Source of the DNA: GWA2-66-18 sp964537395 | Lineage (GTDB): Bacteria > Elusimicrobiota > Elusimicrobia > UBA1565 > UBA9628 | Length of the DNA stretch: 64,000 bases | NCBI GenBank assembly: GCA_964537395.1 | Contig: CAZIBN010000007.1 | Coordinates: 5,364 to 69,363, forward strand | Direction: 5' to 3' | Shown here: positions 16,401 through 23,966 of the stretch, in pieces | Position numbering within the stretch: position 1 is the stretch's first letter | Layout: every line of letters starts with the position of its first letter | Made by a program: the position numbers and the translations under genes | The notes under the pieces: model-generated | What the model was told of the DNA's origin: nothing | Database searches by the model: none | The model's input: the letters and a program-made list of their open reading frames with translations, nothing else

Positions 16401-16630
16401 GGCGCGCCCGAGGCCTGCAACGAAGGAGCGGACAGCGAGCCGAACGAAGGAGAGAGGAGCGATATGACGGATACGTTCGCGGCCGGTGCCGCGACGGCGC
16501 CCGCGGCCGAAGAGGCGGACGAGACGGGCGCGATGACGCGGGCGGTCTGCGCCCATGCCGGCCAGGGCGCGAGCACGACGACGAACGAAACGACGAGGGA
16601 CGCAACGGAGCGAAGCGCGCGTGATTTCAT
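13496..16630 (-). CDS. Signal peptide + ATP-grasp ligase + MFS transporter fusion
   Basis: The 1044-residue protein begins with a signal peptide (about 1-27, ending PAWA-QT), then an Ala/Pro/Ser-rich linker (28-130). Residues about 133-510 form an ATP-grasp ligase of the L-amino-acid/dipeptide ligase type: VVMVGTKGS Rossmann-like start, VMIKTSRGENS nucleotide-binding Lys region, ETSVEVV, and the metal-binding RVIEINPFMGG (Glu441, Asn443). After a Pro-rich linker a 10-12 helix MFS domain (about 615-1044) carries the motif-A-like GGRWVDKFGISRTYR. I chose ATG 16630 since the open frame upstream is promoter sequence. A possible role is making and exporting a small peptide or ligated metabolite, but an exported ATP-grasp domain would lack ATP, so topology is unclear. 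Confidence 0.8.
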   Translation of the reverse strand: MKSRALRSVASLVVSFVVVLAPWPAWAQTARVIAPVSSASSAAGAVAAPAANVSVISLLSPSFGSLSAPSLQASGAPVPLERASVPAAIAAQAPILPAASALPEPASPSPASAQPASVIALSPAAAAEAAVRGKTVVMVGTKGSRPFIMQEALRVAKELGLNLVLVDDPANRKNSIDSIPDSNFIAAPINTRDGKTMGKIAETVAAHPEGAKAHAVVGFMSLYASLTGRITDKLGAKGIAGDVVAAADNKPEARKRLNVDASQHVAYAVIGSEKEARQAYHEISEEGKYKVMIKTSRGENSRFLDLNIKSENEAAAAYLKMDAAVRDFVARPEARQTTFSTHPGLMMERMLEKNPGTEETSVEVVMQDGKAAFAIVSDTKGLGQKGELAGGILVFPGQTAVADHAELIAASERALKALGLKDGNARLDLFSTPDGPRVIEINPFMGGVAIWQAVKSLTGMSLVEQGLRSILGLKVDPGHTPDGVIHYTFLASSRNGTLESVEGLEAARKVPGVELARVFVEAGDRIVAAKGNAYEEWAEIIGKGKTWRDAIRSALLASRRLVLKIKRDNGEIVRARGDYQQPTAQDLVPELKTQSPSSQLPPAAEAAPTPAPGLFSKVVLGFLSTFVLVSTVVESTSLAVSQMTQPLTQGFLALAGLTVVSYLAYTAGALFGGRWVDKFGISRTYRTVLTVRTGIWITIALLFNPLTGTLPLAALIGLFSLDYFFHSIGRVAEHKLQVAWFHDKPTSSSRFGSFRDFIEYGTVFVASAMGLAIAAFGFGAVIYPAPVAFAIAAGLAFLLKLPKATPAAAVEAKKAGWGAGFRGVFKNPGIAKPLLGYILLSSFLYMMYYIIATAFGAYVAGDPKHAAAVAGSLTGLYGVGALFGALAMDRLSRLIDKKTALLPEAERDDAGRKLYAKSAAKSLIWTAAAMLGSWAFVSQTVLFTFVWPIFPISPLLLLIGFTSQMAIIHLDTIMKDRIPKEDKALAGSILGAIRTLTYLSFVAGFLLWGGLFAGFGTATFWMFAAFYTGVALVYLKLARWLKTQ

Positions 16631-16638
16631 TGAGTGTG

Positions 16639-16644
16639 ATGTTA
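16639..16644 (-). promoter_or_regulatory. -10 hexamer of the ATP-grasp/MFS gene
   Basis: On the minus strand TGC-TAACAT forms an extended -10 element at -14 to -9 relative to ATG 16630. Confidence 0.45.
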
Positions 16645-16675
16645 GCACGCGGTAACCGCGCACGTTGTCAAAATT

Positions 16676-16720
16676 GGTCCCACTCGGGGGAGGCAATCGC
16701 ACTACCTTTACAGTGGGACC
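16676..16720. repeat. Inverted repeat between divergent genes
   Basis: GGTCCCACT (16676-16684) and AGTGGGACC (16712-16720) are perfect 9-bp arms 27 bases apart, in the 149-bp region between two divergent genes. A further TGGGTCC follows at about 16736. It may be an operator or a weak hairpin; no T-tract follows. Confidence 0.4.
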
Positions 16721-16779
16721 TTCGACTCTCGATGGTGGGTCCAAGGTCCCCGCGCCGGAAGAAAATGATACGATGCGCC

Positions 16780-17631
16780 ATGCGAAAAAATGCATTTTTC
16801 TGCTTGGTGCTCATCGCCATGTGCATCTCCGCGACGGCGGCCGCGCCGTCGAAAGCTCCCGTCGTTCCCGACGCGCTGATCGTCCGAGCCGTCTCCTGGG
16901 ACTATTCCTGGAAGCCTTCGACGGACAAGGAGTGGGATGCTCGCGTCATCAGCGAGGTCGCCGCCGCCGCCAAGGCCGGGGCCGACGTCATCGTATTCCC
17001 GGAGCAGTTCTCGAACGGGCGCAGCCTCGAGGGCGTACTCTCCAGCGTCAGGGATGCCGCTGGCGCCGAGCGCCTCGTAGTTCTCGGCAACGCGCCGTAT
17101 CAGGAGGCGGGCTGGGATCATGTCGTCAGCCGCGCCTATGTTCTCTCCGGCGGCTCCTGGCAGGTGATGGATAAGGTCGACCCCACTCCGGCCGAGCGCG
17201 CGCAGAAGCCGCCGGTGAAGCCCGGCACGCGCTTCCCTCTGTTCCGCTTCCGCGGCGCGGTGGTCGCGGTACTTCCGGCGTTCTCGATCGAGAAGCCCGA
17301 GATCGCCGCTTCCATGAAGAAGCGCGCGGTCCAGCTCGTGCTCGTCTCCGCGCCCGCCGAGGACGAGGAAGGCTCGGCTCGCGTCTTGCGCGCCGCCTCC
17401 GCCCGCGCGGTCGAGCTCGGCGCCGCGGTCGTGGTCGCGACTCCGTCCTCCGCGGCACCCTCGCTCCATCTGCCCGCGCAAAAGGGATTCGAACTCAAGC
17501 CTCAGGCGCCCAAGGGGCGCGACTTCCGTCTTCCCTGGAAGAAGATCCTCGATCTGCGCGCCCAGCCCGACGGTAAGGGCGAAGCGCGCCCCTTCCTCGA
17601 TCCGGCGCCGTACTACCAGATCGAGATTTAG
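16780..17631 (+). CDS. Secreted nitrilase-like protein lacking the catalytic Cys
   Basis: The 283-residue precursor has a signal peptide (about 1-22, ending ATAAA). The carbon-nitrogen hydrolase fold is visible: VIVFPEQFSNG holds the catalytic Glu (about 75), DKVDPTPAE corresponds to the catalytic Lys loop (about 131), and AVVAVLPAFSIEKPEI aligns with the family motif ICYDxxFPE, but the nucleophilic Cys is replaced by Ala. It is therefore probably a non-catalytic nitrilase homologue or one with another function. TACGAT at -11 to -6 supports ATG 16780. It is divergent from the ATP-grasp/MFS gene. Confidence 0.75.
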   Translation: MRKNAFFCLVLIAMCISATAAAPSKAPVVPDALIVRAVSWDYSWKPSTDKEWDARVISEVAAAAKAGADVIVFPEQFSNGRSLEGVLSSVRDAAGAERLVVLGNAPYQEAGWDHVVSRAYVLSGGSWQVMDKVDPTPAERAQKPPVKPGTRFPLFRFRGAVVAVLPAFSIEKPEIAASMKKRAVQLVLVSAPAEDEEGSARVLRAASARAVELGAAVVVATPSSAAPSLHLPAQKGFELKPQAPKGRDFRLPWKKILDLRAQPDGKGEARPFLDPAPYYQIEI

Positions 17632-17690
17632 AAGATCGGGGCCGTCCTGGTCCTATAATAAGGAAGAGCGGCGCAATACGCACGCAACAC

Positions 17691-17709
17691 CCCGCAGCTA
17701 AACTGCGGG
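17691..17709 (+). promoter_or_regulatory. 5' leader hairpin directly before a start codon
   Basis: CCCGCAG-CTAAA-CTGCGGG is a perfect 7-bp stem ending two bases before ATG 17711. Upstream, TATAAT (17654-17659) would start a leader of about 45 nt. There is no Shine-Dalgarno sequence between hairpin and ATG. Confidence 0.5.
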
Positions 17710-17710
17710 T

Positions 17711-18259
17711 ATGGGAATCCTCTCGCTGCTCTTCGTCGCGTTCCTGTCCGCGCCCGCGTTCGCGGGCGAGCGCATGACGGTGCGCGATGCCGGCGGCTTC
17801 GATCCTTCGGGCCGGACCGTGGAATTCCCGGACCGCTTCGGCTGGCGCGGCTACGAGGCTGAGTTCTCGTTTTCGTTCGGTGAGGATGGGAAAGTGTCGG
17901 GCGCCTCACGGCTCAATATCGTGATCCTGCGTCGCGGCGGGGGGAAATGGAAGTACTCGTGCCGCGCTTCGAGCGACGATCTCGCGTCTCGCGTCGTGCC
18001 TCTTGGCGGACGGATCTCCGTGATCGCCGAGTGCCGGGTCAAGCCGAAGGCTTTCGCTAAAGCCGTCGATCTCGACGCCGAGGACGTCGGCGCGCCTGTA
18101 TTCGTCTTCGAGGCCGTCATCGAGAACGGCCAGGCGCGCGCAGGCGGCCAGCGCGGGCTGCGCTTCCGGCCCGATTCTCCGGTGGCGTCTTTGGACCTGA
18201 GCCCATTCGCGGCGTCTCCCGACGCCGCCGGCCTGGCCGTCCTATTTCGCGCAGACTGA
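17711..18259 (+). CDS. Secreted protein of unknown function
   Basis: The 182-residue precursor has a signal peptide (about 1-18, ending PAFA-GE). The rest reads like a compact beta-rich domain with alternating hydrophobic residues (EAEFSFSFGEDGKV, RLNIVILRRGGGKWKY) and two Cys (SCRASS and ECRVK), which could form a disulfide in the periplasm. I recognise no family. It follows the nitrilase-like gene but has its own promoter, TATAAT at 17654-17659, and a leader hairpin. It is probably monocistronic, since 162 bases with inverted repeats separate it from the Lon-like gene. Confidence 0.65.
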   Translation: MGILSLLFVAFLSAPAFAGERMTVRDAGGFDPSGRTVEFPDRFGWRGYEAEFSFSFGEDGKVSGASRLNIVILRRGGGKWKYSCRASSDDLASRVVPLGGRISVIAECRVKPKAFAKAVDLDAEDVGAPVFVFEAVIENGQARAGGQRGLRFRPDSPVASLDLSPFAASPDAAGLAVLFRAD

Positions 18260-18270
18260 AGCTGGTCGGT

Positions 18271-18320
18271 GGTCCTCTAATAGGATGCTAGGACCCCTCA
18301 GGCCTAATTAGGCGTAGGCC
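18271..18320. repeat. Two short intergenic dyads
   Basis: GGTCCT/AGGACC (18271-18276 and 18290-18295) and GGCCTA/TAGGCC (18301-18306 and 18315-18320) form two small inverted repeats after the secreted-protein gene. They may act as a weak terminator; no long T-run follows. Confidence 0.3.
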
Positions 18321-18375
18321 GTTTGTCTGGGCCCCGCTTACCCATCTGCACCAGTCCCTTTCCCGGAAGTTCCTC

Positions 18376-18415
18376 TATAATTCAGCAACGCCGCAGGTCG
18401 TTCTATTTAGAGGAG
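18376..18415 (+). promoter_or_regulatory. Promoter and ribosome-binding site of the Lon-like gene
   Basis: TATAAT (18376-18381) lies 40 bases before the gene, and AGAGGAG (18409-18415) six bases before ATG 18422. This gene therefore has a conventional leader, in contrast to most genes in the window. Confidence 0.7.
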
Positions 18416-18421
18416 CCGATA

Positions 18422-21400
18422 ATGATCATCGAGAGAACCGTCGCGAAGAAGTCCCTGGCCGTGACCCTGGCCCTGGCCCTTTTCGCTTCCGCGCCGATGA
18501 GCGCCTGGTCTCAGACCCAGTCCGCAGCGGCCCGCGCGGGAAATAGCGCCGGAATCATCGGCGCCGTTGGCACGATGGGCACCATGACCCCGAATATGTC
18601 GGCGGTAATGGCTCCGGTGACGCTCCCTAGCCTTTCTCTGAACTCTCCGGCCCTCGTAGTCGCCCCCGCGGTGAAGGCGATGGCCGCGGCCCCGATCGCT
18701 TCGGCGCAGGCGATGCCTGCCGCGGCCATGCCCCTCGCCGTCGAGGCGCACCCGGTGATCGGCCTCATCAACGCTTTGCAGGCCAAGGGCATCGTTCTGC
18801 CCGAGACGATGTCTTCGCGTGAGGACGCAGCTAAACTGATCGTCGCGGCCCAGGCCATGCCCGAGGGCTCGGCCAAGCAGAACATGATCACGATGGCCGC
18901 CGCCATCAACGCCGCGAACAGCTCCGGCTCTTCTGCCGAGCTGGGCAAGATCTGGGACGCCGAGAAGGCTCGCGCCGAAGCTCCCGAAGCGGCGCCCGTC
19001 CAGGCCGGCGGCTGGCGCTCGGTCGTTACGCGCCTGCTCCCCGCTCCGCTCGCGAAGATGGTCGCGAAGAAAGCCTCTGACCCTGTTTCGCCGGCGAAGC
19101 CGGCAGATCCTGAGGACTACGCGGTGAAGATCGCGGACCTGCACTACGCGCCCTCGGTCGCGCAGCTCCCGGAGAACACCTCCGCTATCCCCGTGTCGGA
19201 CAACCAGGTCGTGGGCCAGGACGCCGCTCTGAAGGCGATCCGGTTCGGCCTGCAGATGCCCGGCCGCCACTACAACCTCTTCGTCGCCGGCCCGGACGGC
19301 TCCGGCCGCGAGACGGCCCTGCGCCACATGCTCCCCGACGTGGCCGCGAAGATGGCGACCCCCGGCGACCGCGTCGCCGTGACGAATTTCAAGGACAAGG
19401 AAAATCCGCTCGTGCTCGAGCTCGCGACGGGCCGCGCCCCGGCGTTCGTGAAGGGCGTGCGCAATTTCGTGGCGACGCTCAAGTCCTATCTGCCTCAGGT
19501 CCTCGGATCGGGCAAGATCGGCGAAGCAAAGAAGCAGATCGTCGCGCAGATCCAGGAAGCCGGTGCTCAGCGCGAGGAGGCTTTCCAGGCCGAGGTCAAG
19601 GCGATCACGCTCGCCGGCGGCCTTTTCACCGTCGAGTTCTTCGCGAAGCCTTCCGGCGAGGGCCGCATGATGGTCGGCCTCAAGCTCATGCGCAATGGCC
19701 AGGCCGTCGATCCCGCCAACATGGACGCGGACATCGCCGCCGGGGCCTACACCCGCGAGCAGATCGAAGCGGCCATGAAGGAGCGGGACCAGAAATTCCC
19801 CGGCGTCATGGAGAAGTTCAAGGCCATGATGGAGCAGAACAACAAGGAGATGGAGGCCGCCCAGGAGCAGATCGGCAAGATGGAGACGCAGGCCGTCGCT
19901 TCCATCATCAACCAGGCCGGCGCGCCGCTGATGGAGGCGGTCATGCCTGAGGCCAAGGCGACCCCCGAGATGGCCGCGCTGCAGGCGAAGATCGATGCGT
20001 GGTCCGCCGATTTCGAGGCGCGCGTCTCCGCCGTCAACGTCGACGGCTTCGGCATCGCCTTCATCCAGAACGGCAGCAAGCTCCAGGTCGCCTACACGCA
20101 CGGCGGCGAGGCTCTGAGCCAGCAGAAGGTCGAAGCGCTCATGAAGGCCGGCCTGACCCCGGCCAAGTTCAAGCAGATCCAGGAAGCTCTCGGCGCGGCC
20201 GTCGAGCCCCTGCTCACCGAGTTCAAGGCGAAGAACCAGGAGTTCGGCGCCGCGCAGCAGGCGCTGGCCAAGAGCCAGCCCAAGACAACCGCCACGCCGG
20301 AGCAGCTCAAGGCCGCCTCCTACGTGAAGGCGCTGATGAACTTCTCGGCGTCCAACTACCAGATCTTCATGGGCAAGATCGCCACGCCGGCCGATGAGGA
20401 CGGCGAGGAAGGGATCAAGGACGCCCCCGGGCAGAAGGCGATGGACGCCCAGGACTTCTTCGAGGCCAGCGTCCTCTCCAGCAACGGCGGCAAGACGGGC
20501 GCCCCGGTGGTCTGGGTCAAGAATCCGTCCCTCGACAAGGTCTTCGGCAAGGCCGACGACAACAAGCGCACGATGATCATCCCGGGCGTGGGCCTCGTCA
20601 AGGGCGGCGCCCCGGGCGGCCCGACCTTGATCGGCGGCGCGATCCAGCAGGCCGAGGGCGGCTTCCTCGTGCTCGATTTCATGGACGTGCTGCGCGCTCC
20701 GGGCCTGTACCAGGCGTTGATGGCCGCCGTGAAGACCGGCGACGCGTCGATGGTCGAGGGCGGAATCCAGGGCCTGATGAACGGCAAGGGCGAGGCGTAT
20801 CACGTCCCGAGCAAGGTCAAGGTCGTGCTGATCGGCTCTCCGAGCCTGCGCATGATGGTGGAGCGCCAGGACCAGGACTTCGCGATGAACTTTCAGGCGT
20901 CCGCCGACTTCCAGTCCACGCTCAAGGTCGGCGAGGAGTCGGTGGCCGGCTACGTGCAGTTCTTCAAGAAGGCCGTGCTGACGCTCGCCCGAGAGCTCAA
21001 GCAGGACGCGACGAACCTGACGCAGGACGCGATGAGCGCCCTCGTCGAGCAGGGCGCGCGCATGGCCGACTCCAATAAGAAGCTGACCGCGCAGTTTGGC
21101 GCGCTGTACAGCGTCGTCCGCGAGGCCACCTATTGGGCGCACGAGGCGGGCCGCAACGAGGTCCGCCGTGAGGACGTGGACACCGCGATGCAGACCAAGC
21201 AGGATCGCGAGGAGGTCTATCGCCAGCACATGCTTCAGACCTATAAGGACAACGTGTTCGTCGTGGAGACGACCGGCAAGAAGGTCGGCCAGATCAACGG
21301 CCTGGCCGTCATGGGCACCTTCGGCGTGCCGATGCGCATCACCGTGGTGCCTTCCGCCGCGGCGGGCATGGGCGGGATCATCTCGGTGGACCGCAACGCC

Positions 21401-21937
21401 GGCCCGAACCAGACCGGCTCGTCCTTCAACAAGGCGCTGGGCATCGTCGAGGGCTTCCTCCAGAACCTGTTCGCGCAGAAGCGGCCGTTTCCGGCGCGCC
21501 TCTCGATTTCCTATGAACAGAACTACGGCGGCATCGACGGCGACTCGGCGACCTCGACGGAGATCTACTCGATCCTGTCGGCGCTCTCGGGTGTTCCGAT
21601 CGGCCAGAACTTCGCCGTGACCGGCTCGGCCGACCAGTTCGGCAACGTGCAGGCTATCGGCGGCGTGAACCACAAGATCGAGGGCTTCTACGAGCTCGCG
21701 AAGGCTCGCGGCCTGACGGGCGATCAGGGCATCGTGATCCCGCAGGCGAACGTGGCTGACCTCCAGCTCTCGCTCGAGGTGGTGGAGGCCGTGAAGGCCG
21801 GCAAGTTCCACATCTACGCCGTCAGCCACGTCAGCCAGGGCCTCGAGATCCTGACCGGCGTCGCCTACTCGGAGATCCTCGCCAAGTCGCGCGCGAACCT
21901 GGCGCAGATGGGCAAGCCGGAAGCCAAGAAGAACTGA
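18422..21937 (+). CDS. Lon-type AAA+ protease with signal peptide and Ala-rich N-terminus
   Basis: The 1171-residue protein starts with a signal peptide (about 1-34, ending SAWS-QT) and an Ala/Met/Pro-rich linker. A helical spacer (about 110-240) precedes the AAA_32/LonB-like ATPase, whose Walker A reads GPDGSGRET (about 289-297, Arg in place of Lys) and whose Walker B is GGFLVLDFMD. A long insertion with charged coiled-coil character lies between them. The C-terminal Lon protease domain has the dyad Ser1042 (GDSATS) and Lys1085 (GGVNHKIEG), 43 residues apart as in Lon. An exported ATP-dependent protease would be odd, so it may be membrane-anchored inside or work without ATP. Confidence 0.83.
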   Translation: MIIERTVAKKSLAVTLALALFASAPMSAWSQTQSAAARAGNSAGIIGAVGTMGTMTPNMSAVMAPVTLPSLSLNSPALVVAPAVKAMAAAPIASAQAMPAAAMPLAVEAHPVIGLINALQAKGIVLPETMSSREDAAKLIVAAQAMPEGSAKQNMITMAAAINAANSSGSSAELGKIWDAEKARAEAPEAAPVQAGGWRSVVTRLLPAPLAKMVAKKASDPVSPAKPADPEDYAVKIADLHYAPSVAQLPENTSAIPVSDNQVVGQDAALKAIRFGLQMPGRHYNLFVAGPDGSGRETALRHMLPDVAAKMATPGDRVAVTNFKDKENPLVLELATGRAPAFVKGVRNFVATLKSYLPQVLGSGKIGEAKKQIVAQIQEAGAQREEAFQAEVKAITLAGGLFTVEFFAKPSGEGRMMVGLKLMRNGQAVDPANMDADIAAGAYTREQIEAAMKERDQKFPGVMEKFKAMMEQNNKEMEAAQEQIGKMETQAVASIINQAGAPLMEAVMPEAKATPEMAALQAKIDAWSADFEARVSAVNVDGFGIAFIQNGSKLQVAYTHGGEALSQQKVEALMKAGLTPAKFKQIQEALGAAVEPLLTEFKAKNQEFGAAQQALAKSQPKTTATPEQLKAASYVKALMNFSASNYQIFMGKIATPADEDGEEGIKDAPGQKAMDAQDFFEASVLSSNGGKTGAPVVWVKNPSLDKVFGKADDNKRTMIIPGVGLVKGGAPGGPTLIGGAIQQAEGGFLVLDFMDVLRAPGLYQALMAAVKTGDASMVEGGIQGLMNGKGEAYHVPSKVKVVLIGSPSLRMMVERQDQDFAMNFQASADFQSTLKVGEESVAGYVQFFKKAVLTLARELKQDATNLTQDAMSALVEQGARMADSNKKLTAQFGALYSVVREATYWAHEAGRNEVRREDVDTAMQTKQDREEVYRQHMLQTYKDNVFVVETTGKKVGQINGLAVMGTFGVPMRITVVPSAAAGMGGIISVDRNAGPNQTGSSFNKALGIVEGFLQNLFAQKRPFPARLSISYEQNYGGIDGDSATSTEIYSILSALSGVPIGQNFAVTGSADQFGNVQAIGGVNHKIEGFYELAKARGLTGDQGIVIPQANVADLQLSLEVVEAVKAGKFHIYAVSHVSQGLEILTGVAYSEILAKSRANLAQMGKPEAKKN

Positions 21938-21965
21938 TTCATCTGACTAGCGACGTTTTGAAAGG

Positions 21966-22014
21966 AGCCTCCGTGCGATTCGCGTTCGGCGAATCGACGG
22001 GGGCTTCTCTTTTT
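21966..22014 (+). terminator. Rho-independent terminator of the Lon-like gene
   Basis: A long imperfect stem (AGCCTCCGTGCGATTCGC paired with GGCGAATCGACGGGGGCT) with a small loop is followed by TCTCTTTTT. Confidence 0.85.
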
Positions 22015-22031
22015 ACGGTAAACTGAACCCA

Positions 22032-22895
22032 GTGCACCCTCGCAATCGGCACAGCGGCCGTTACGACTTCGATCTGCTCGTGAAGAGCTCTCCCGAGCTT
22101 GAGGCCGTCGCGTACCTGAATCCTTCCGGGGAGCCCACGATCGACTTCACCGATCCGGAATCGGTGCTGATCCTCAATCGAGCCCTGCTGAGAACCTATT
22201 ACGGCGTGAAGGAGTGGGTTCTGCCGCCCGGCTATCTTTGCCCGCCGATCCCTGGCCGAGCCGATTACGTGCATCACGCGGCGGACCTTCTGGACCTGCG
22301 GCGGGGGGACTCCGTTCGGGTGCTCGACGTCGGTGTCGGCGCCAACTGTGTGTATCCGATCATCGGCCGGGCCGAGTACGGGTGGCGATTCACGGGCTGC
22401 GACACCGATCCTGTCGCCCTGGCCTCCGCGCAGCGCATCGTCGAGTCGAACCCCGGGCTGGCTGGCGGTGTGGATCTGCGCCTGCAGACGGGCTCCTCAT
22501 CGATCCTGGAGGGGATCATCAACAGCGGGGAGTCGTTCGACCTCGTGATGTGCAACCCGCCGTTTCACGCGTCGCTCGAGGACGCGCGTAAGGCCGCCCG
22601 CGACAAATGGGAGAAGCTCGGCCGGCAGCCCGAGGCCGAACGTAATTTCGGAGGCGCGGAGAACGAGCTGTGGTCTCCGGGCGGCGAGGAGGCCTTCGTG
22701 CGCCGCCTGATCGAGGAGAGCGCGGACTTCCGGACGCAGGCTCTCTGGTTCACCGTCCTGATCTCGAAGGTCTCGACCTTGCCCGTCGTCGAGAAGGCCT
22801 TGAACAAGGCCGGCGCGCTCCAGCGGCGGCGCATTGACATGGCGCAGGGGCAGAAGAAAAGCCGGATCGCGGCCTGGTCCTTCCGCGCACCGTAG
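22032..22895 (+). CDS. rlmF: 23S rRNA adenine-1618 N6-methyltransferase
   Basis: The 287-residue protein begins HPRNRHSGRYDF, the family hallmark. The S-adenosylmethionine site is DVGVGANCVYPIIG (about 98-111), the acidic ribose-binding residue is in GCDTDP, and the catalytic NPPF motif is MCNPPFH (about 174-180). NFGGAENELWSPGGE is also typical of RlmF. It would methylate A1618 of 23S rRNA. The start is GTG 22032, with TAAACT at -13 to -8, so the mRNA is probably leaderless. Confidence 0.94.
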   Translation: MHPRNRHSGRYDFDLLVKSSPELEAVAYLNPSGEPTIDFTDPESVLILNRALLRTYYGVKEWVLPPGYLCPPIPGRADYVHHAADLLDLRRGDSVRVLDVGVGANCVYPIIGRAEYGWRFTGCDTDPVALASAQRIVESNPGLAGGVDLRLQTGSSSILEGIINSGESFDLVMCNPPFHASLEDARKAARDKWEKLGRQPEAERNFGGAENELWSPGGEEAFVRRLIEESADFRTQALWFTVLISKVSTLPVVEKALNKAGALQRRRIDMAQGQKKSRIAAWSFRAP

Positions 22896-22929
22896 GGAAC
22901 TTTTCGACCCCTTCGATCGTATGATTGGT

Positions 22930-23376
22930 ATGAAAGAAATCCTGAATTCTGCCGATCCGGTTCGTGACGCCATCGCGCATGGAGAAGCCGCGCCTGCCGC
23001 GTTCGCCTCCTGGCCGCTGCCCGAGTTCCTGATGCGCCTGCGCATCCGCTTCAGCCTCAATCGAAAGCAGCTCGCCGCCAAGGCCGGCGTATCGGCGTCC
23101 CTGATCGGGCGCGCCGAGAAGGGCGCCGACGTGCGGCTCAGCACTCTTCGGAAGATATACGCCGCCGTGGGCTGCCGATTATTGGTTCTGCCCACGGGGG
23201 CGCTTTACGACATGGATTGGACCAACGCGCATCTCGACAACGCGTGGTTCGACGAAGGCCGCGCGCAAGCTCGGTATGGTCGGGGAGCCGATGATCGAAT
23301 ACGCAATATCAACGTCCCCGGGGAGACCGAAATTCACGGAAACGCTATTTTACTTTCGGCGCCGGAAGTGAAATGA
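22930..23376 (+). CDS. XRE-family HTH transcriptional regulator
   Basis: The 148-residue protein has a helix-turn-helix at about 36-92: RIRFSLNRKQLAAKAGVSAS followed by LIGRAEKGADVRLSTLRKIYAAVG, the classic Xre/Cro pattern. The C-terminal 50 residues are unassigned. The open frame reaches further upstream, but ATG 22930 is favoured by TATGAT at -10 to -5. It may act alone, or as the antitoxin-like half of a pair whose partner is not adjacent; the next gene is convergent and unrelated. Confidence 0.8.
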   Translation: MKEILNSADPVRDAIAHGEAAPAAFASWPLPEFLMRLRIRFSLNRKQLAAKAGVSASLIGRAEKGADVRLSTLRKIYAAVGCRLLVLPTGALYDMDWTNAHLDNAWFDEGRAQARYGRGADDRIRNINVPGETEIHGNAILLSAPEVK

Positions 23377-23385
23377 ACGGATGCG

Positions 23386-23910
23386 CTAGTAAACGGCTTC
23401 CCAGTCGCGGTAGGTCACGCGGAACTCCACGCGCCGGTTCTTGGCGCGGCCCTCGTCGGTCGAGTTGTCCGCGATGGGCCTCGAGTAGCCCATGCCTTTG
23501 AAGCGGATCGTGGGCGGGTCGACTCCCTCCCTGACGAGAAAGCTCTTCACCGCGCGCGCGCGGCGCTCGCTGAGGTCCAGGTTGTACTCCGACGAGCCCA
23601 CGCTGTCGGTGTGCGCCAGGCAGATGATCTTCAGGCGCGGATTCTTGATCAGGAGCTGTGCGACGAGGCTCAAGGTCGGATCGGACTCGGGCGTGATCGC
23701 GTCCCGGTCGAACTCGAATTGGATCTTGGGCAAGGTGCCGGTCTCCACCTTCTTCTGGATGTCGGCCAGCGCTTCGCGCGCGCGGCGCTCCTCGGCGTCG
23801 TTGTCTCGGACGTAGGACTGGCGGTCGTCGTCGTTGATGAGGATGGTGGGGGGGCCCGCTTTGCACGCGCACAGGAGGCCGAGGACGGCGATGGCGAGGA
23901 GTTTATTCAC
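23386..23910 (-). CDS. OmpA/Pal-like peptidoglycan-binding lipoprotein
   Basis: The 174-residue precursor has a short hydrophobic N-terminus ending LLCAC, a plausible lipobox with Cys16. A charged linker follows, then the OmpA C-terminal domain (about 65-174): PKIQFEFDRDAITPES, LAHTDSVGSSEYNLDLSERRA with the conserved Asp and Arg that grip diaminopimelate, and GMGYSRPIADN. It would tether the outer membrane to peptidoglycan. The GTG start at 23910 is supported by TACACT at -12 to -7 and a TTGCGC -35; the open frame upstream of it is rejected because it runs through tRNA-Pro. Confidence 0.87.
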   Translation of the reverse strand: MNKLLAIAVLGLLCACKAGPPTILINDDDRQSYVRDNDAEERRAREALADIQKKVETGTLPKIQFEFDRDAITPESDPTLSLVAQLLIKNPRLKIICLAHTDSVGSSEYNLDLSERRARAVKSFLVREGVDPPTIRFKGMGYSRPIADNSTDEGRAKNRRVEFRVTYRDWEAVY

Positions 23911-23916
23911 GAGGTT

Positions 23917-23945
23917 AGTGTACCCGCGCGCCGTGCCGCGCGCAA
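23917..23945 (-). promoter_or_regulatory. Sigma70-type promoter of the OmpA-like gene
   Basis: On the minus strand TTGCGC (23945-23940), a 17-bp spacer and TACACT (23922-23917) place the hexamer at -12 to -7 of GTG 23910. Confidence 0.7.
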
Positions 23946-23966
23946 GGACGGAATTGTTAAGAGTGC

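Noticed and set aside
18407..21829. A 1140-codon open frame antisense to the Lon-like gene
   Set aside because: Its product is Leu/His/Arg/Gly-rich with no domain, and it mirrors a gene with clear catalytic motifs; long antisense frames are common in GC-rich DNA.
22930..23376. XRE regulator as half of a toxin-antitoxin pair
   Set aside because: The preceding gene is RlmF with its own promoter and the following gene is a convergent OmpA-like gene; no toxin partner is adjacent.
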